Shown piece by piece: positions 44,334 through 54,356 of a DNA stretch of 64,000 nucleotides (positions within the stretch are counted from its first letter, which is position 1; every line of letters starts with the position of its first letter). The notes beneath the pieces were generated by a model. It was given only the letters and a program-made list of their open reading frames with translations. It was not told the DNA's origin and ran no database searches. The translations under genes were made by a program, and so were the position numbers. This DNA is from Roseibium sediminicola (GTDB taxonomy: Bacteria > Pseudomonadota > Alphaproteobacteria > Rhizobiales > Stappiaceae), in contig NZ_JALNMJ010000018.1 of assembly GCF_023156505.1 (NCBI RefSeq), positions 1 to 64,000 of the forward strand, written 5' to 3'.

Positions 44334-45734
44334 CTACTGCTCCAGCGGAGGCATGCGGTTCCAGGCGTCGAGGGCTGCGATCTTGTAGGCTTCCGCCAGG
44401 GTCGGATAGTTGAAGGTGTTCTCGACGAAATATTCCAGCGTGCCGCGCAGATTGAGCACCGCTTGGCCGATATGGATCAGTTCGGTCGCGCCCTCGCCGA
44501 CGATGTGGCAACCGAGCAGGCGCCGGGTCTTCAGCGAGAAGATCATCTTCAGCATGCCCGTATCGAGCCCCATGATGTGCCCGCGCGAGGTTTCCCGGAA
44601 CCGCGCCACGCCGCATTCATAGGCAATGCCCCGGTCGCGGATTTCCTCTTCGGTCATGCCGACGGTGGAGATTTCCGGTACGGCATAAATGCCATAGGGA
44701 AAGTACTCGGGCGGGTCATAGGCCTTTTCGCCAAGCGCATGGCAGGCGGCGATACGGCCCTGTTCCATGGACGTAGAGGCCAAGCTCGGAAATCCGATCA
44801 CGTCGCCGGCAGCGAAAATGTGGGGCACCTCTGTCTGAAAGGTCATGGGATCGACCTTGAGCCGGCCACGATGGTCCATCTCCAATCCACACGTCTCAAG
44901 CCCGAGCGACGGGGTTGCTCCCATGCGCCCGGCAGCAAACAGAACCACGTTGGAGCGCACGCAGCGGCCGCCCTCCAGGGTGATCTCGCAGTCGGCGGGT
45001 CCGTGCTTCTCGATCTTCTCGACCTTGGCACCGAAGCGAAGCGCGATGCCGCGATCGCGCAGCTGATGGGTAAAGTCGGCCACCAGTTCCTTGTCAAGAA
45101 AGTCGAGCATGGTGTCGCGTGGCTCCACCAGGGTGACATGCACGTCGAGGGCGGAAAAGATCGAGGCGTATTCGACGCCGATGACGCCCGCGCCGATGAC
45201 GGCGATGGAACGCGGCAACTGGTTCAGCTCCAGGATCTCGTCGCTGTCCAGAACATATTCGCCATCAAAGGGCACGTAATCCGGCCGAAAGGGCCTTGTG
45301 CCAACCGCGATCACGAACTTGTCCGAAGAAAAGGTGTGAACCTCCCCCGCCTCGCCTTCGACCTCGATCTTGTGAGCACCGATGAATTTGGCCTCGCCAT
45401 AGATCGTGTCGACCTGGTTGCGCGCAAACTGGTGCTCCAGGACCTCGACCTCGTGATCTAGCGTGATGTGCAGCCGGGCCCTTAGATCGGCGGCGGAAAT
45501 ATCGTCCTTGACGCGATAGGAGCGGCCATAAAAGCCGCGCTCGCGCCAGCCGGTCAGGTTGAGCACGGTTTCGCGCAGGGTCTTGGACGGAATCGTACCG
45601 GTATGAACCGAAACGCCGCCGACCCTGCGGCCGCGCTCCACGACCAGAACATTGCGGCCGAATTTCGCGGCCTGGATGGCAGCCCGCCGGCCCGCCGGTC
45701 CGCTGCCGATCACGATCAGTTCGTAATGTTCCAT
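44334..45734 (-). CDS. sthA: soluble pyridine nucleotide transhydrogenase
   Basis: The 466-residue FAD enzyme moves hydride between NADPH and NAD. It has the FAD motif IGSGPAGRRAAIQAAKFG, the characteristic VSVHTGTIPSKTLRET (dihydrolipoamide-dehydrogenase fold with the redox Cys pair lost, typical of SthA), GAGVIGVEYASIF for NAD binding and FAAGRMGATPSL. It is monocistronic; a 385-base AT-rich intergenic region lies upstream. No terminator was seen downstream. Confidence 0.93.
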   Translation of the reverse strand: MEHYELIVIGSGPAGRRAAIQAAKFGRNVLVVERGRRVGGVSVHTGTIPSKTLRETVLNLTGWRERGFYGRSYRVKDDISAADLRARLHITLDHEVEVLEHQFARNQVDTIYGEAKFIGAHKIEVEGEAGEVHTFSSDKFVIAVGTRPFRPDYVPFDGEYVLDSDEILELNQLPRSIAVIGAGVIGVEYASIFSALDVHVTLVEPRDTMLDFLDKELVADFTHQLRDRGIALRFGAKVEKIEKHGPADCEITLEGGRCVRSNVVLFAAGRMGATPSLGLETCGLEMDHRGRLKVDPMTFQTEVPHIFAAGDVIGFPSLASTSMEQGRIAACHALGEKAYDPPEYFPYGIYAVPEISTVGMTEEEIRDRGIAYECGVARFRETSRGHIMGLDTGMLKMIFSLKTRRLLGCHIVGEGATELIHIGQAVLNLRGTLEYFVENTFNYPTLAEAYKIAALDAWNRMPPLEQ

Positions 45735-46161
45735 GAGCCCCTCGCTTCTGCCTGTCCGCCCGATCTTTCACCAACGGCATGCAAAAGACGCGCAGAAATG
45801 CGTCCTTTTGTGTTGCTGCAGCGCAAAGACAGTATCTTGGCGGGCGGGTCAAGATGGCGGCACGAAAAGCGGTAAATTGGCGGAGCGCATATATGTCAGC
45901 GTGGCGAAGACCATTTCCGGCAGATCGGAATTTGGCTCGGGTATGAACACCGGAATACCAAGCCAAATCAAATTACAGTAAAAGCAAATTCTGCATATTC
46001 TAATTCATATATGTATTCTTGCACAATTCTTAGTTGAATACAGTTGTTTCAATAATCCACCCACTTGCTAAAGTTATTTAACAAATCCGAAACAAAAAAC
46101 CCTTATGCCCCGTTCTTAGATGCAAACACTCATCAGCCGGCTTGGGAGCAAGCTTATCCGG
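45735..46161. other. AT-rich intergenic region upstream of sthA
   Basis: This 427-base gap lies between the divergent sthA and a binding-protein gene and should contain both promoters. It is markedly AT-rich from about 45960 to 46110. No gene, tRNA or repeat was recognised. An earlier in-frame ATG for the binding protein (46120) falls inside it. Confidence 0.5.
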
Positions 46162-46962
46162 ATGCAGTATGCCCGCCTTCACGTCAGTGCCGTGCTCGCA
46201 GCGATCAGCCTTGTCCTGTCGCCCTCTGCCGGTCTTGCCCGGGAGCTTGTCTTTGCGGCCGACAGATGGTGTCCGGCCAATTGCGACCCGGCGAGCGACA
46301 GGCCGGGCTATATGGTTGAGATCGTCAAGGCGGTGTTCGAGCCGCTCGGCCACACCGTCACTTATGTCGAACTGAATTGGCCGCGTGCGAAGCTCTATAC
46401 GCTCGAAGGCAGGTTCGACGGCATTTTCGCAGCCTGGCCCGAGGGCGAGCCGAGGTTCGTCTATCCGCAACTGTCTCACGGTGTTTCCGCCAATGGCCTG
46501 TTCGTGCACAGGGACTCCGACTGGACCTATGAAGGCCCACAGTCGTTTCAGGGCCAAACGGCCGGTCTCATCGTCGACTACAGCTATGGCGAGGAGTTTG
46601 AACGCGCAATCCAACATTATGGCCGGGCCTCTTATGTCGCCGGCGACAATGCGCTGGAGCTCAATCTCAACAAGCTGGCACTGAACCGGCTCGACCTCGT
46701 CGTCGAGGATGTCAACGTATTCCGCTACACGGCCATGAGCATGGGTCTCAACGATCGCTTTCGACTGGCCGCAGCTGTGGAGGCAGACGATATCTACATC
46801 GCGTTTTCGCCGCAGGCCCCGGATGCCAAGACACTTGCCGAGGAATTGGACACAGGCATGCGCCGGCTGAGGACAAGCGGGGAACTTGACCGTATTCTGG
46901 CCCGCTACGGGCTGGCCGACTGGCAGGGAGCTCCTGACCCTTTACAAACGCCGGCAAATTAG
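46162..46962 (+). CDS. orphan family-3 periplasmic solute-binding protein
   Basis: The 266-residue protein has a signal peptide (1-26, ending SAGLA) and a family-3 binding fold with a DRWCPANCDP opening, GYMVEIVKAVFEPLGHTV, and late TSGELDRILARYGL. The ATG at 46162 gives the best signal peptide, while 46120 adds 14 residues; neither has a strong ribosome-binding site. No importer genes are adjacent. The paired Cys near the N-terminus may form a disulfide. Confidence 0.78.
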   Translation: MQYARLHVSAVLAAISLVLSPSAGLARELVFAADRWCPANCDPASDRPGYMVEIVKAVFEPLGHTVTYVELNWPRAKLYTLEGRFDGIFAAWPEGEPRFVYPQLSHGVSANGLFVHRDSDWTYEGPQSFQGQTAGLIVDYSYGEEFERAIQHYGRASYVAGDNALELNLNKLALNRLDLVVEDVNVFRYTAMSMGLNDRFRLAAAVEADDIYIAFSPQAPDAKTLAEELDTGMRRLRTSGELDRILARYGLADWQGAPDPLQTPAN

Positions 46963-47111
46963 GAGGCCGTACAGGCCTTCCGGCCGTTTGCCGTCCGCGG
47001 GTGTAAGCAACCTTGCGAATTGAGCTTTCCGGCCGGCTTTGTTTAAGATCCAAGACCACCAGACAAAACACTGGCGTGAGACACTTCCCCTTGCAGATCA
47101 CACATCGGCCA

Positions 47112-47975
47112 ATGCGGTTGTACATTCCCGGCACGTTCGCCAACACAATTTGGACACTGGTGGTGATTGCAGTCCTTTCCGGTTCGATCAGTTCTGGCAG
47201 CGCTGCCGAGACGGAGGCTTGCCCGATCAGCGACGACATCGTCATCACTGCGGAAGATGCCTTTTTCCCCTATTCGGGGCTTTACGAGGGAGAACTGAGA
47301 GGCTTTGCGGTGGACATCGTTTCCGCCGCTTTTGAAGAGGCCCATTGTTCGGTGTCCTTCAACATCATGCCCTATAACCGCTGCATGCGCGAAGTGGCGC
47401 AGGGCCGGCAATTGGGCTGCTTCGACACCACGGGCTCAGAGGAAAACCGGCGCAATTACATCTTTCACGAAGTGCCCCTCTTTTATGGAAAAATTCTGAT
47501 CTTCGCGCATCCGGACAACACCGAGGCGTTCAGACCTTCGTTCTTTTTCGAGAAGACCTATTCGGTAGTCCGTGGCTACACCTATACGGATGCTTTCGAC
47601 GCCGATCCGGCGATTTCCAAAATCGAGGTTGATTCCGATCTGCAGACCCTGGCCCTCGCCGCCAAGGGCCGGTCGGATTATGCGGTGGTTTACGAGAAAG
47701 TCGCCGCCTTTCACATCAGCAACAGTCCGGAACTGATTTCTCCGGAGCCCGTCCCTGTCGAGGAACTTGTCCGCTTCGATCTCTATGTCTCGTTTTCCAA
47801 AATGACACCGAAGCGCTCGGAAGCGGTGGCGGGAATTCTCGATCAGGGACTGGAGACCATCCGGGCAAATGGAACCTATGCGGAAATCGAACGTGTGTGG
47901 GACGACTGGCTGACAAGGGGCCTGAAAAACGGCCAGCCAGCCCCCTTCTGGGGATCGCCAGCAGAGCTCAAATAG
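47112..47975 (+). CDS. orphan family-3 periplasmic solute-binding protein
   Basis: The 287-residue protein has a signal peptide (1-30, ending SGSAA) and the family-3 fold: EDAFFPYSGLYEGELRGF near the start, MPYNRCMREVAQGRQLGCFD in the ligand-facing lobe, and AYAEIERVW-like NGTYAEIERVWDDWL at the C-terminus. It is tandem with the similar gene at 46162 but only distantly alike. No transport genes are near, so a sensory or scavenging role is possible. Confidence 0.78.
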   Translation: MRLYIPGTFANTIWTLVVIAVLSGSISSGSAAETEACPISDDIVITAEDAFFPYSGLYEGELRGFAVDIVSAAFEEAHCSVSFNIMPYNRCMREVAQGRQLGCFDTTGSEENRRNYIFHEVPLFYGKILIFAHPDNTEAFRPSFFFEKTYSVVRGYTYTDAFDADPAISKIEVDSDLQTLALAAKGRSDYAVVYEKVAAFHISNSPELISPEPVPVEELVRFDLYVSFSKMTPKRSEAVAGILDQGLETIRANGTYAEIERVWDDWLTRGLKNGQPAPFWGSPAELK

Positions 47976-48074
47976 GTTCTTTCGCGACCAACCGGGGCCG
48001 CCAGTCTCAGGGTGTCTCGCAAGTCAGGAACGTTACCGGCAAATACCGGCCATTTGAAAGATTGCGCTTCCGCG

Positions 48075-48572
48075 TCAGCGGCGACGCAGCTCCAACTCGC
48101 CGATTTCCGCAGGCTTGGGCGTGGTTTGCCTCGTTTTCAGGCTTAATGCGCTGCCGAAGAGTGCAAGTCCAAATTCACCAGTCACAACCTCAGTTGCGTT
48201 GCCTTCCTGGGAACTCCAGCGGAACAACAATCTGTCACCGCTGCGCCGTCCGCTCATATGATCGAGCCTCCATCCCGCGGCGGACCAGGTTGCGCGATAA
48301 AGACCGTTGCCGAGAGGGGTTAGACGCGCCGAAACCTGGCTTTGTGAGCCCGCACCAGCGCACTTTCCGGTCACCTCAAGCGACCCCGAAGAGCCCTTCG
48401 GGATGAAGGACAGGCGGCACCGAACCGCCTCGCGGGGTGCTTCTGGTGTCTGCCGCGCCCAACCGCCTCCGCTCCACTGCCCGGATAGCCTCTCCAGAAA
48501 GGCATCGGCCATGCAGGCCCGGCACATCAAAAGCACGGCAATGGCGACCAAGGGCAGCCTGAACCGTTTCAT
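48075..48572 (-). CDS. small secreted protein coupled to the RND exporter
   Basis: The 165-residue protein has a signal peptide (about 1-22, ending CRACMA with a possible lipobox-like CMA) and a beta-rich body with GQWSGGGWARQT and a pair of cysteines (VRCRLSF, GKCAGA). Its ATG overlaps the stop of the upstream RND gene by four bases, so it is translationally coupled. No family was recognised; by position it is a periplasmic accessory of the exporter. Confidence 0.65.
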   Translation of the reverse strand: MKRFRLPLVAIAVLLMCRACMADAFLERLSGQWSGGGWARQTPEAPREAVRCRLSFIPKGSSGSLEVTGKCAGAGSQSQVSARLTPLGNGLYRATWSAAGWRLDHMSGRRSGDRLLFRWSSQEGNATEVVTGEFGLALFGSALSLKTRQTTPKPAEIGELELRRR

Positions 48573-50770
48573 CGCCGGGTCCACTTCATCTTGAGTAGGC
48601 ATGGCAACACAAACAGATCGGCCGCCAGCGCTGTTAGGAAGGTCAGGATCAGCATGCCTCCGAACAGCTTGACTGTGTTGAACGCGCTAAAAAATGTGAC
48701 GCTGATGCCAAGGGAGATGAGCAGTGTCGTCACGATCATCGGCCGGCTGGTTCGGTTGATGGCCACGACCAGGGCCTCCGAAACGGACTGACCTCCCTGT
48801 CGCTCGCGCACTGCCCTGTTGAGGAAATGGATGGAGTCATCCACGGCAATGCCGAAGGCCACCGTCAAGGCCAGCATGGCCGTCGGCGTTATATGACCTC
48901 CATAAAACGGATAGAGAGCGGCTGCGGTCACCGCGAGCGGCAAAACGTTGGGCAAGATCAGGACGGGTATCAACATCACCGACCGAAAAGCCAGTGCGAT
49001 CAGACATGTAGCCAGCAGACAGGCAAGGCCGAGGCCAAAGGAAAGTTCCCGGACGATCCCAGCAGGTTCATGACGCAGTACCATCGGCATTCCCGTAAGG
49101 CTCCTCACGCCATCTTGCCGAACGATCGCTTCAAGCGCGTCGTGTTGTTCGAGCGTCGCTGCGTTTCTCATGGGCTCCGGCACAGTCGCGATGATCGCGG
49201 TGGTCCCGTTTTGCGGATCGATCAAGCTTGCGAGGACCGGCGCCGGCAGTTCCTCCAGTTCGGCGGGGGTCGGCGGTGCGTCAGGGTGTCCGAGCCAGTC
49301 GGCGTATGTCACCAGAGACAGGACCGTGGCATCCGGCGCCGTCTGGCGCACCATGTCAGACAGTGCGCGCAACCGATCCCAATCCTCTGACGGGCCGTCG
49401 CCGGAGACAAAATCAACCGTGTACCACAGCCGGAATACGCCACCGAAATCCTCGGAGATTGTATTGTTCGCCGCCAGAACGCGGCTCGTCTCAGGCAAGT
49501 TGTTGTTCAACTCGAACCAAGGCCGCAACTGGCTCGCGGCCACAACAGAGGCACCCAAAATCACCAGTCCCGTCGCAACGATCAGGTTCCGGTTTGCAAG
49601 GATGGTTTGGGCTGCCGCGGGTGGCATGGCGAGCCAGTTCTTTGTGGAAGCCGCCTTTGTGTTCCGACCGAGCAACGGAACCATTAGGGCAAACGCCACC
49701 AGGACAATGATGTAAGCTGCAAAAACAGCCAGGGCGCCGGTGATGGCAAGTTCCTGCAAGACATCGTTTTGTGTCACCCCAACCGCCAGAAACGCAAGGG
49801 ATGTCGTTATCGCCGTGAGCGCGCAGGCGGGGCCGACGGCTTGGAGCGTGTGTTTGGCACGCGCCTGAACCGTTGTGCCCTTGGCATCATCCCGGAGAAA
49901 AAGCACCAGGTGCACACTGTCGGCAAGTGCCAGAACAAGCACCAGAACCGGGACGACATTGTTCAAAACTGTGATCGGCCAACCGAGTAAGAGAAAAACC
50001 CCAAGAGACAGGAACGCGGCCAGAAACGCAGGACAGCAGGCCAGGAGAACAAGCTTCAGATTGCCGAATAGCAGGCAAGCAGCCACAAAGGCCAAAAATC
50101 CGCCGACAAGGTTGAAAACAATAAGGTCCTCCATAAGCGCATCGACAATTTCAGGTCCGATGACGCTTTCGCCTGTCGCCGAAATGTCCAGCCCATCCGT
50201 CTCGGCAAGCGCGATCGTTGAGTCAATCTCGTTTGCAAGAATGTGCTTCTGGGAGGGATCGGAAGAGACCGCGACAACAATCAGCGCCTTTTTGCGATCC
50301 CGGGACATAAAGCTACGCGCTCCGGTGGTCGCGTTTTCGAATGCGGCCAACCGGCTCTCGATGTCTGTCGTTTCCAGTGCAAGTGGTAGAAGGGGCGCGC
50401 CAGGATGATCCGGATGGCTGCGCGGAAACCGCATTGTTGCAACGGAAAGAACGCCGGCGATACCGTCGATCAGTTCCAGGTTCAGCGAAAGATCTCGGAT
50501 GGTTTCGTAGTTCTCTGCCGAAAATGGCCGATCCCCCTGCACCAGAACGAGCAGCTGCTCCGTTGGCCGGTCTGCCCGCGCCAGCAAGGCCTTGTAGGTC
50601 TCGGAATGCTGTCCGCCGGAAAAGAAGGCCCGGCTGATCTGCTTGTCGAAACGGAGGGACGGCAGTGCCGCGCCGGTTGCGCCGATGAGCAGGGCCAGCA
50701 GCAGCCCCGCGATCAATGGCCGGCGCAGCGCCACAAGCCCGGGAAATGCCAGAAAGGACAAGTCACGCAA
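48569..50770 (-). CDS. RND/MMPL-type exporter
   Basis: The 733-residue protein has two halves, each with a large periplasmic loop and about six membrane helices, as in the HAE3 hopanoid/MMPL branch. LVLVLALADSVHLVLFLRDD and LTVAFGIAVDDSIHFLNRAVRERQGG carry the acidic proton-relay residues. It is predicted to move hydrophobic molecules out of the inner membrane. It lies between a DUF5995-like gene and a coupled secreted protein on the same strand. Confidence 0.85.
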   Translation of the reverse strand: MRDLSFLAFPGLVALRRPLIAGLLLALLIGATGAALPSLRFDKQISRAFFSGGQHSETYKALLARADRPTEQLLVLVQGDRPFSAENYETIRDLSLNLELIDGIAGVLSVATMRFPRSHPDHPGAPLLPLALETTDIESRLAAFENATTGARSFMSRDRKKALIVVAVSSDPSQKHILANEIDSTIALAETDGLDISATGESVIGPEIVDALMEDLIVFNLVGGFLAFVAACLLFGNLKLVLLACCPAFLAAFLSLGVFLLLGWPITVLNNVVPVLVLVLALADSVHLVLFLRDDAKGTTVQARAKHTLQAVGPACALTAITTSLAFLAVGVTQNDVLQELAITGALAVFAAYIIVLVAFALMVPLLGRNTKAASTKNWLAMPPAAAQTILANRNLIVATGLVILGASVVAASQLRPWFELNNNLPETSRVLAANNTISEDFGGVFRLWYTVDFVSGDGPSEDWDRLRALSDMVRQTAPDATVLSLVTYADWLGHPDAPPTPAELEELPAPVLASLIDPQNGTTAIIATVPEPMRNAATLEQHDALEAIVRQDGVRSLTGMPMVLRHEPAGIVRELSFGLGLACLLATCLIALAFRSVMLIPVLILPNVLPLAVTAAALYPFYGGHITPTAMLALTVAFGIAVDDSIHFLNRAVRERQGGQSVSEALVVAINRTSRPMIVTTLLISLGISVTFFSAFNTVKLFGGMLILTFLTALAADLFVLPCLLKMKWTRR

Positions 50771-50773
50771 GGC

Positions 50774-51553
50774 TTAGGCCCCTTGAACCGGTTCCATGCG
50801 CCTGATGGGAGCTCCCGTCCTGATGCTTGTCATCGCTTCTCTCCAGGCCTCCTCTCGCAACCGCTTCAAAACCGGTAGCCACAGGTGCTCCAACCGCGAC
50901 GCCAGAACCGCGAGCACTCTGGCAGAAACCTGAGTTCTCACTTCTCGTCCCTGCAAAAAACCCTGCAATGCCTTGCGGAAGACAAGGTCCGACTGCTCGC
51001 CATAGATCATCGAGCGCAGCAGTCCGAGGTCCGGATTGCGATCATACCTTTCCCGATAGCTGCGCCAAACCAGAATAATTGCCTCTGCGAGGTCGAACCG
51101 GACATGTGCATGAATGCCGAGCAGCAGTGCCGCCTGGGACCGGAAAGGAACAGCCCCGTTGCCCTTTGCCAAAAGCTGAGCGTGGCGCTTCCAATGAGGA
51201 ACAATCCGTATTGGTTGCCCTTGTTCATGAACGGCGTATTTCCGATAAAGGTCAAAAAAATGAACGATCAGCAGGTGGATCATGATCGGATCACGACTGG
51301 TCCGAGCAAAGTCCAGCCAGTGTTTGGTTGTGAAGTAATAGAGTTCGGGGAACAGCCGGTCCAACTCAGCGTCCCCGTGCCGCCTTCGGTGCCTCGCGGA
51401 TCTCAGCCATTTGACCACTTCGTCGGGTTGCTGAAGCAACACACCCGGATCCGCCCCTGAAACAGAAAAGTCAGAACAATGCATGTTTTGCCCCAGCGCA
51501 ACCAAGATGCTGACCAACTTTTCGATCCGCACCTGCTCCCAATTCGATAACAC
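50774..51553 (-). CDS. DUF5995-like protein
   Basis: The 259-residue protein contains LFPELYYFTTKHWLDFA, a helical middle segment and LLGIHAHVRFDLAEAI, which looks like the GxNAHIxxDLAxA signature of DUF5995 proteins. The function of that family is unknown, though a lipid or phosphodiesterase-like role has been suggested by its conserved His/Asp. It is three bases upstream of the RND exporter and probably heads the operon. The start is the first ATG of the frame. Confidence 0.6.
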   Translation of the reverse strand: MLSNWEQVRIEKLVSILVALGQNMHCSDFSVSGADPGVLLQQPDEVVKWLRSARHRRRHGDAELDRLFPELYYFTTKHWLDFARTSRDPIMIHLLIVHFFDLYRKYAVHEQGQPIRIVPHWKRHAQLLAKGNGAVPFRSQAALLLGIHAHVRFDLAEAIILVWRSYRERYDRNPDLGLLRSMIYGEQSDLVFRKALQGFLQGREVRTQVSARVLAVLASRLEHLWLPVLKRLREEAWREAMTSIRTGAPIRRMEPVQGA

Positions 51554-51622
51554 AAGATAACGTTAGGTCACAGTCCACAAATACCCATTGCCATCCCCTG
51601 CCCCGTCGGCTATGGCTTCACC

Positions 51623-51670
51623 ATGAACATGATCCTGAAAGCAGCATGGTGGTGGCGCGGCGCGATATAG
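51623..51670 (+). CDS. trpL: trp leader peptide
   Basis: A 15-codon ORF (MNMILKAAWWWRGAI) contains three consecutive Trp codons (51647-51655) and lies 125 bases before trpE(G). Trp-codon runs in a short leader are the hallmark of tryptophan attenuation. Its stop codon overlaps the first arm of the hairpin series. A ribosome-binding site is not obvious; the upstream GGCTATGGCT is weak. Confidence 0.85.
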   Translation: MNMILKAAWWWRGAI

Positions 51671-51766
51671 GCGGCCAGCGATCAGTCATGCTCTGAACGG
51701 ATCATAGATCAAACCAAAGGCCGCCGCGGGATACCGCTGGCGGCCTTGGTGCATTATAAGGCCGCC
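51670..51766 (+). promoter_or_regulatory. trp attenuator with four mutually exclusive hairpin arms
   Basis: GGCGGCC (51670-51676), AAGGCCGCC (51717-51725), GGCGGCCTT (51739-51747) and AAGGCCGCC (51758-51766) can pair 1:2, 2:3 or 3:4. The last three arms match perfectly over nine bases. This is the classic order for ribosome-stalling control: stalling at the Trp codons should free arm 2 to pair with arm 3. Arm 4 is followed by AAAAGG rather than a U-tract, so the 3:4 hairpin may block translation of trpE(G) (start 30 bases on) or need a factor. Confidence 0.75.
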
Positions 51767-51795
51767 AAAAGGCCACCAGAACGGGAAGCAACATC

Positions 51796-53976
51796 ATGCC
51801 GGTGCTGGCAGACCAGACCTTTGAAACTGCAAGCGGGATTACCATCCTGCGGACCTCGCGCCCTTCCGACTATGAAACGGGCACGTCCGACTGGATCGAC
51901 CGGCTGGATTCCGAACTGGGCGCGGTGCTGTCCTCGTCCTACGAATATCCCGGCCGCTACACCCGCTGGGACATGGCCCTGGTCAACCCGCCGCTGGTGC
52001 TGGAAGCCGCCGACCGGAAGGTCGAGATCCGCACACTCAACGACCGCGGCAAGGTGATCCTGCCGGCGATCACGGAGGCACTCAAAACCCATCCGGACGT
52101 GGACACGTTCGAGGCCGACGACACGCATATCCGCCTGACCGTCAAGCTGCCCGACCGGCTGTTCAACGAGGAAGAGCGCTCGCGCCAGCCATCGACCTTC
52201 TCGATCGTCCGGGCACTCAAGGACATGTTCGCCTGCGGTGACGACCAGCTCGGCCTTTACGGTGCCTTCGGCTATGACGTCGCCTTCCAGTTCGAGCCGA
52301 TCAACCTCAAGCTGGACCGTCCAGCGGACCAGCGCGACGTGGTGCTGTTCCTGCCGGATGAAATCCTGATCGTCGACCACCACGGCAAGCGCGCCTATGT
52401 GCTGGAATATGATTTCGTCGTCGGCGGCCACACCACAAAGGGCCTGGAGCGCAGCGGCGAAAAACGCCACTACACGCCCGCCAACCGGGATCCTGGGCGC
52501 GGCGATCATGAGCCGGGCGAATATGCCAAGCTCGTGCACAAGGCGAAGGACTATTTCCGCCGCGGCGACCTGTTCGAAACCGTGCCGGGTCAGACCTTCT
52601 ACGAGCCCTGCGCCAACCCGCCTTCCGCCGTCAGCCGGCGCCTCGCCCAGATCAACCCGTCGCCCTATTCCTTTTTCTTCAATCTTGGCAACAACGAGTA
52701 TCTCGTCGGCGCCTCGCCGGAAATGTATGTGCGTGTCACCGGTGGCCGCCGAGTGGAAACCTGCCCGATTTCCGGCACCATCCGGCGCGGCAAGAACGCC
52801 ATCGAAGACGAGGCCCAGATCCGCAAGCTGTTGAACTCGGCCAAGGACGAAGCTGAGCTGACCATGTGTTCCGACGTCGACCGAAACGACAAGAGCCGGG
52901 TCTGCGTGCCGGGTTCGGTCCGGGTGATCGGCCGCCGCCAGATCGAGATGTATTCCCGCCTGATTCACACGGTCGATCACATCGAAGGCATTCTGCGCGA
53001 GGACATGGATGCCCTCGACGCCTTCCTGTCCCACACCTGGGCTGTGACCGTGACCGGCGCGCCGAAACGCTGGGCGATGCAGTTCATCGAGGATCACGAG
53101 AAATCCCCGCGCGCCTGGTATGGCGGCGCCATCGGCGCGGTGCTGTTCAACGGCGACATGAACACCGGCCTGACGCTCAGGACGGTGCGCATCAAGGACG
53201 GCATGGCGCAGATACGCGCTGGTGCCACCCTGCTCTATGACAGCGTTCCGGAAGACGAGGAAGCCGAAACCGAGCTCAAGGCCGAAGCCATGCGCGCGGC
53301 CGTGCGCGAGGCCGGCCTTGCCACCAAGACCACGGAAAAGACCGAGGCCCAAAAACCGGGCAAGGGTCTGAAAATCCTGCTGGTCGACCACGAAGACAGT
53401 TTCGTGCACACGCTGGCCAATTATTTCCGTCAGACCGGCGCGGATGTCGTCACCTACCGCACACCGGTGGCCGATCATGTGTTCCACGACGTCAATCCGG
53501 ACCTTGTGGTGCTGTCGCCGGGACCGGGCAATCCGCAGGATTTCGACTGCGCGGCAACCATCGGCCGGGCAAGAGCACGGGCCCTGCCGATCTTCGGCGT
53601 CTGTCTAGGCCTTCAGGCCCTGTCGGAATATTTCGGCGCAACGCTCGGTCAGCTGGACATTCCGATGCACGGCAAACCGTCGCCGATCACCGTGTCCGGC
53701 AATTCCCTGCTCTTTGACGGGCTGAACGCCCCTGTGATTGTCGGCCGCTATCATTCCCTGTTCGCGCAACGGGACACCCTGCCCGCCGACATGCGTGTCA
53801 CCGCCGAGACCGAGGACGGGGTCGTGATGGCAATCGAGCACCAGAAAGAAGCGATCGCAGCAGTCCAGTTCCACCCGGAATCGATCATGTCGCTGGATCA
53901 GGATGCCGGCCACAAGATCATCGAGAATGTCGTCAACCGGCTGGTCAGCAGCAAACAGATCGCCGAGGCGGTCTGA
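51796..53976 (+). CDS. trpE(G): fused anthranilate synthase TrpE(G)
   Basis: The 726-residue protein joins the chorismate-binding TrpE component (about 1-510) to the glutamine amidotransferase TrpG (about 525-720). It makes anthranilate from chorismate and glutamine in tryptophan synthesis. TrpE motifs are LLGASPEM-like [32 protein letters not shown] and [10 protein letters not shown]; TrpG has the catalytic Cys in [10 protein letters not shown] and the triad HPES. Such single-chain fusions are typical of rhizobia and relatives. An attenuator precedes it and a terminator follows. Confidence 0.96.
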   Translation: MPVLADQTFETASGITILRTSRPSDYETGTSDWIDRLDSELGAVLSSSYEYPGRYTRWDMALVNPPLVLEAADRKVEIRTLNDRGKVILPAITEALKTHPDVDTFEADDTHIRLTVKLPDRLFNEEERSRQPSTFSIVRALKDMFACGDDQLGLYGAFGYDVAFQFEPINLKLDRPADQRDVVLFLPDEILIVDHHGKRAYVLEYDFVVGGHTTKGLERSGEKRHYTPANRDPGRGDHEPGEYAKLVHKAKDYFRRGDLFETVPGQTFYEPCANPPSAVSRRLAQINPSPYSFFFNLGNNEYLVGASPEMYVRVTGGRRVETCPISGTIRRGKNAIEDEAQIRKLLNSAKDEAELTMCSDVDRNDKSRVCVPGSVRVIGRRQIEMYSRLIHTVDHIEGILREDMDALDAFLSHTWAVTVTGAPKRWAMQFIEDHEKSPRAWYGGAIGAVLFNGDMNTGLTLRTVRIKDGMAQIRAGATLLYDSVPEDEEAETELKAEAMRAAVREAGLATKTTEKTEAQKPGKGLKILLVDHEDSFVHTLANYFRQTGADVVTYRTPVADHVFHDVNPDLVVLSPGPGNPQDFDCAATIGRARARALPIFGVCLGLQALSEYFGATLGQLDIPMHGKPSPITVSGNSLLFDGLNAPVIVGRYHSLFAQRDTLPADMRVTAETEDGVVMAIEHQKEAIAAVQFHPESIMSLDQDAGHKIIENVVNRLVSSKQIAEAV

Positions 53977-53996
53977 CACATCGGAACCGGCCAATC

Positions 53997-54024
53997 AGGA
54001 GGCGCATTTGACCCAGCGCCTCCT
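53997..54024 (+). terminator. intrinsic terminator of trpE(G)
   Basis: AGGAGGCGC and GCGCCTCCT form a perfect 9-bp stem with a 10-base loop, followed by GTTTGTTGT, 20 bases past the stop codon. Confidence 0.75.
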
Positions 54025-54356
54025 GTTTGTTGTGCTTTCGGACGAGTGGGTCCAACCAGCCCCAAATTCGCGCAAAAATTGAAAGTCGCGTTTGGGTTCA
54101 CAGCTCCAGACAGGCCTAACACGGACATTCGCTCAGTCTCGTGCCAATACCTGACACCGGCTGCAGCACCGCCCAAATGCCGGGCATTTCAAAAAAACTC
54201 CAATTTTTCAGTTATTTATTTCGTATTTCAGAGTTGAGACTCGCTGCTCGCCGGACGCATCTGGTGTTTCACGCAGATTCCTATTGTGATTTTTGTCACG
54301 GTATTTTCTACGCAGCTCGATAAAGTTGCAGCCTGTTTTCAACGCGGAGATTTCCC
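54025..54356. other. intergenic region before the TerB-like gene
   Basis: This 332-base region contains no recognised gene or repeat. It becomes AT-rich near 54190-54330 and should hold the promoter for the next gene. GGAG lies seven bases before the TTG start at 54357. Confidence 0.45.
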
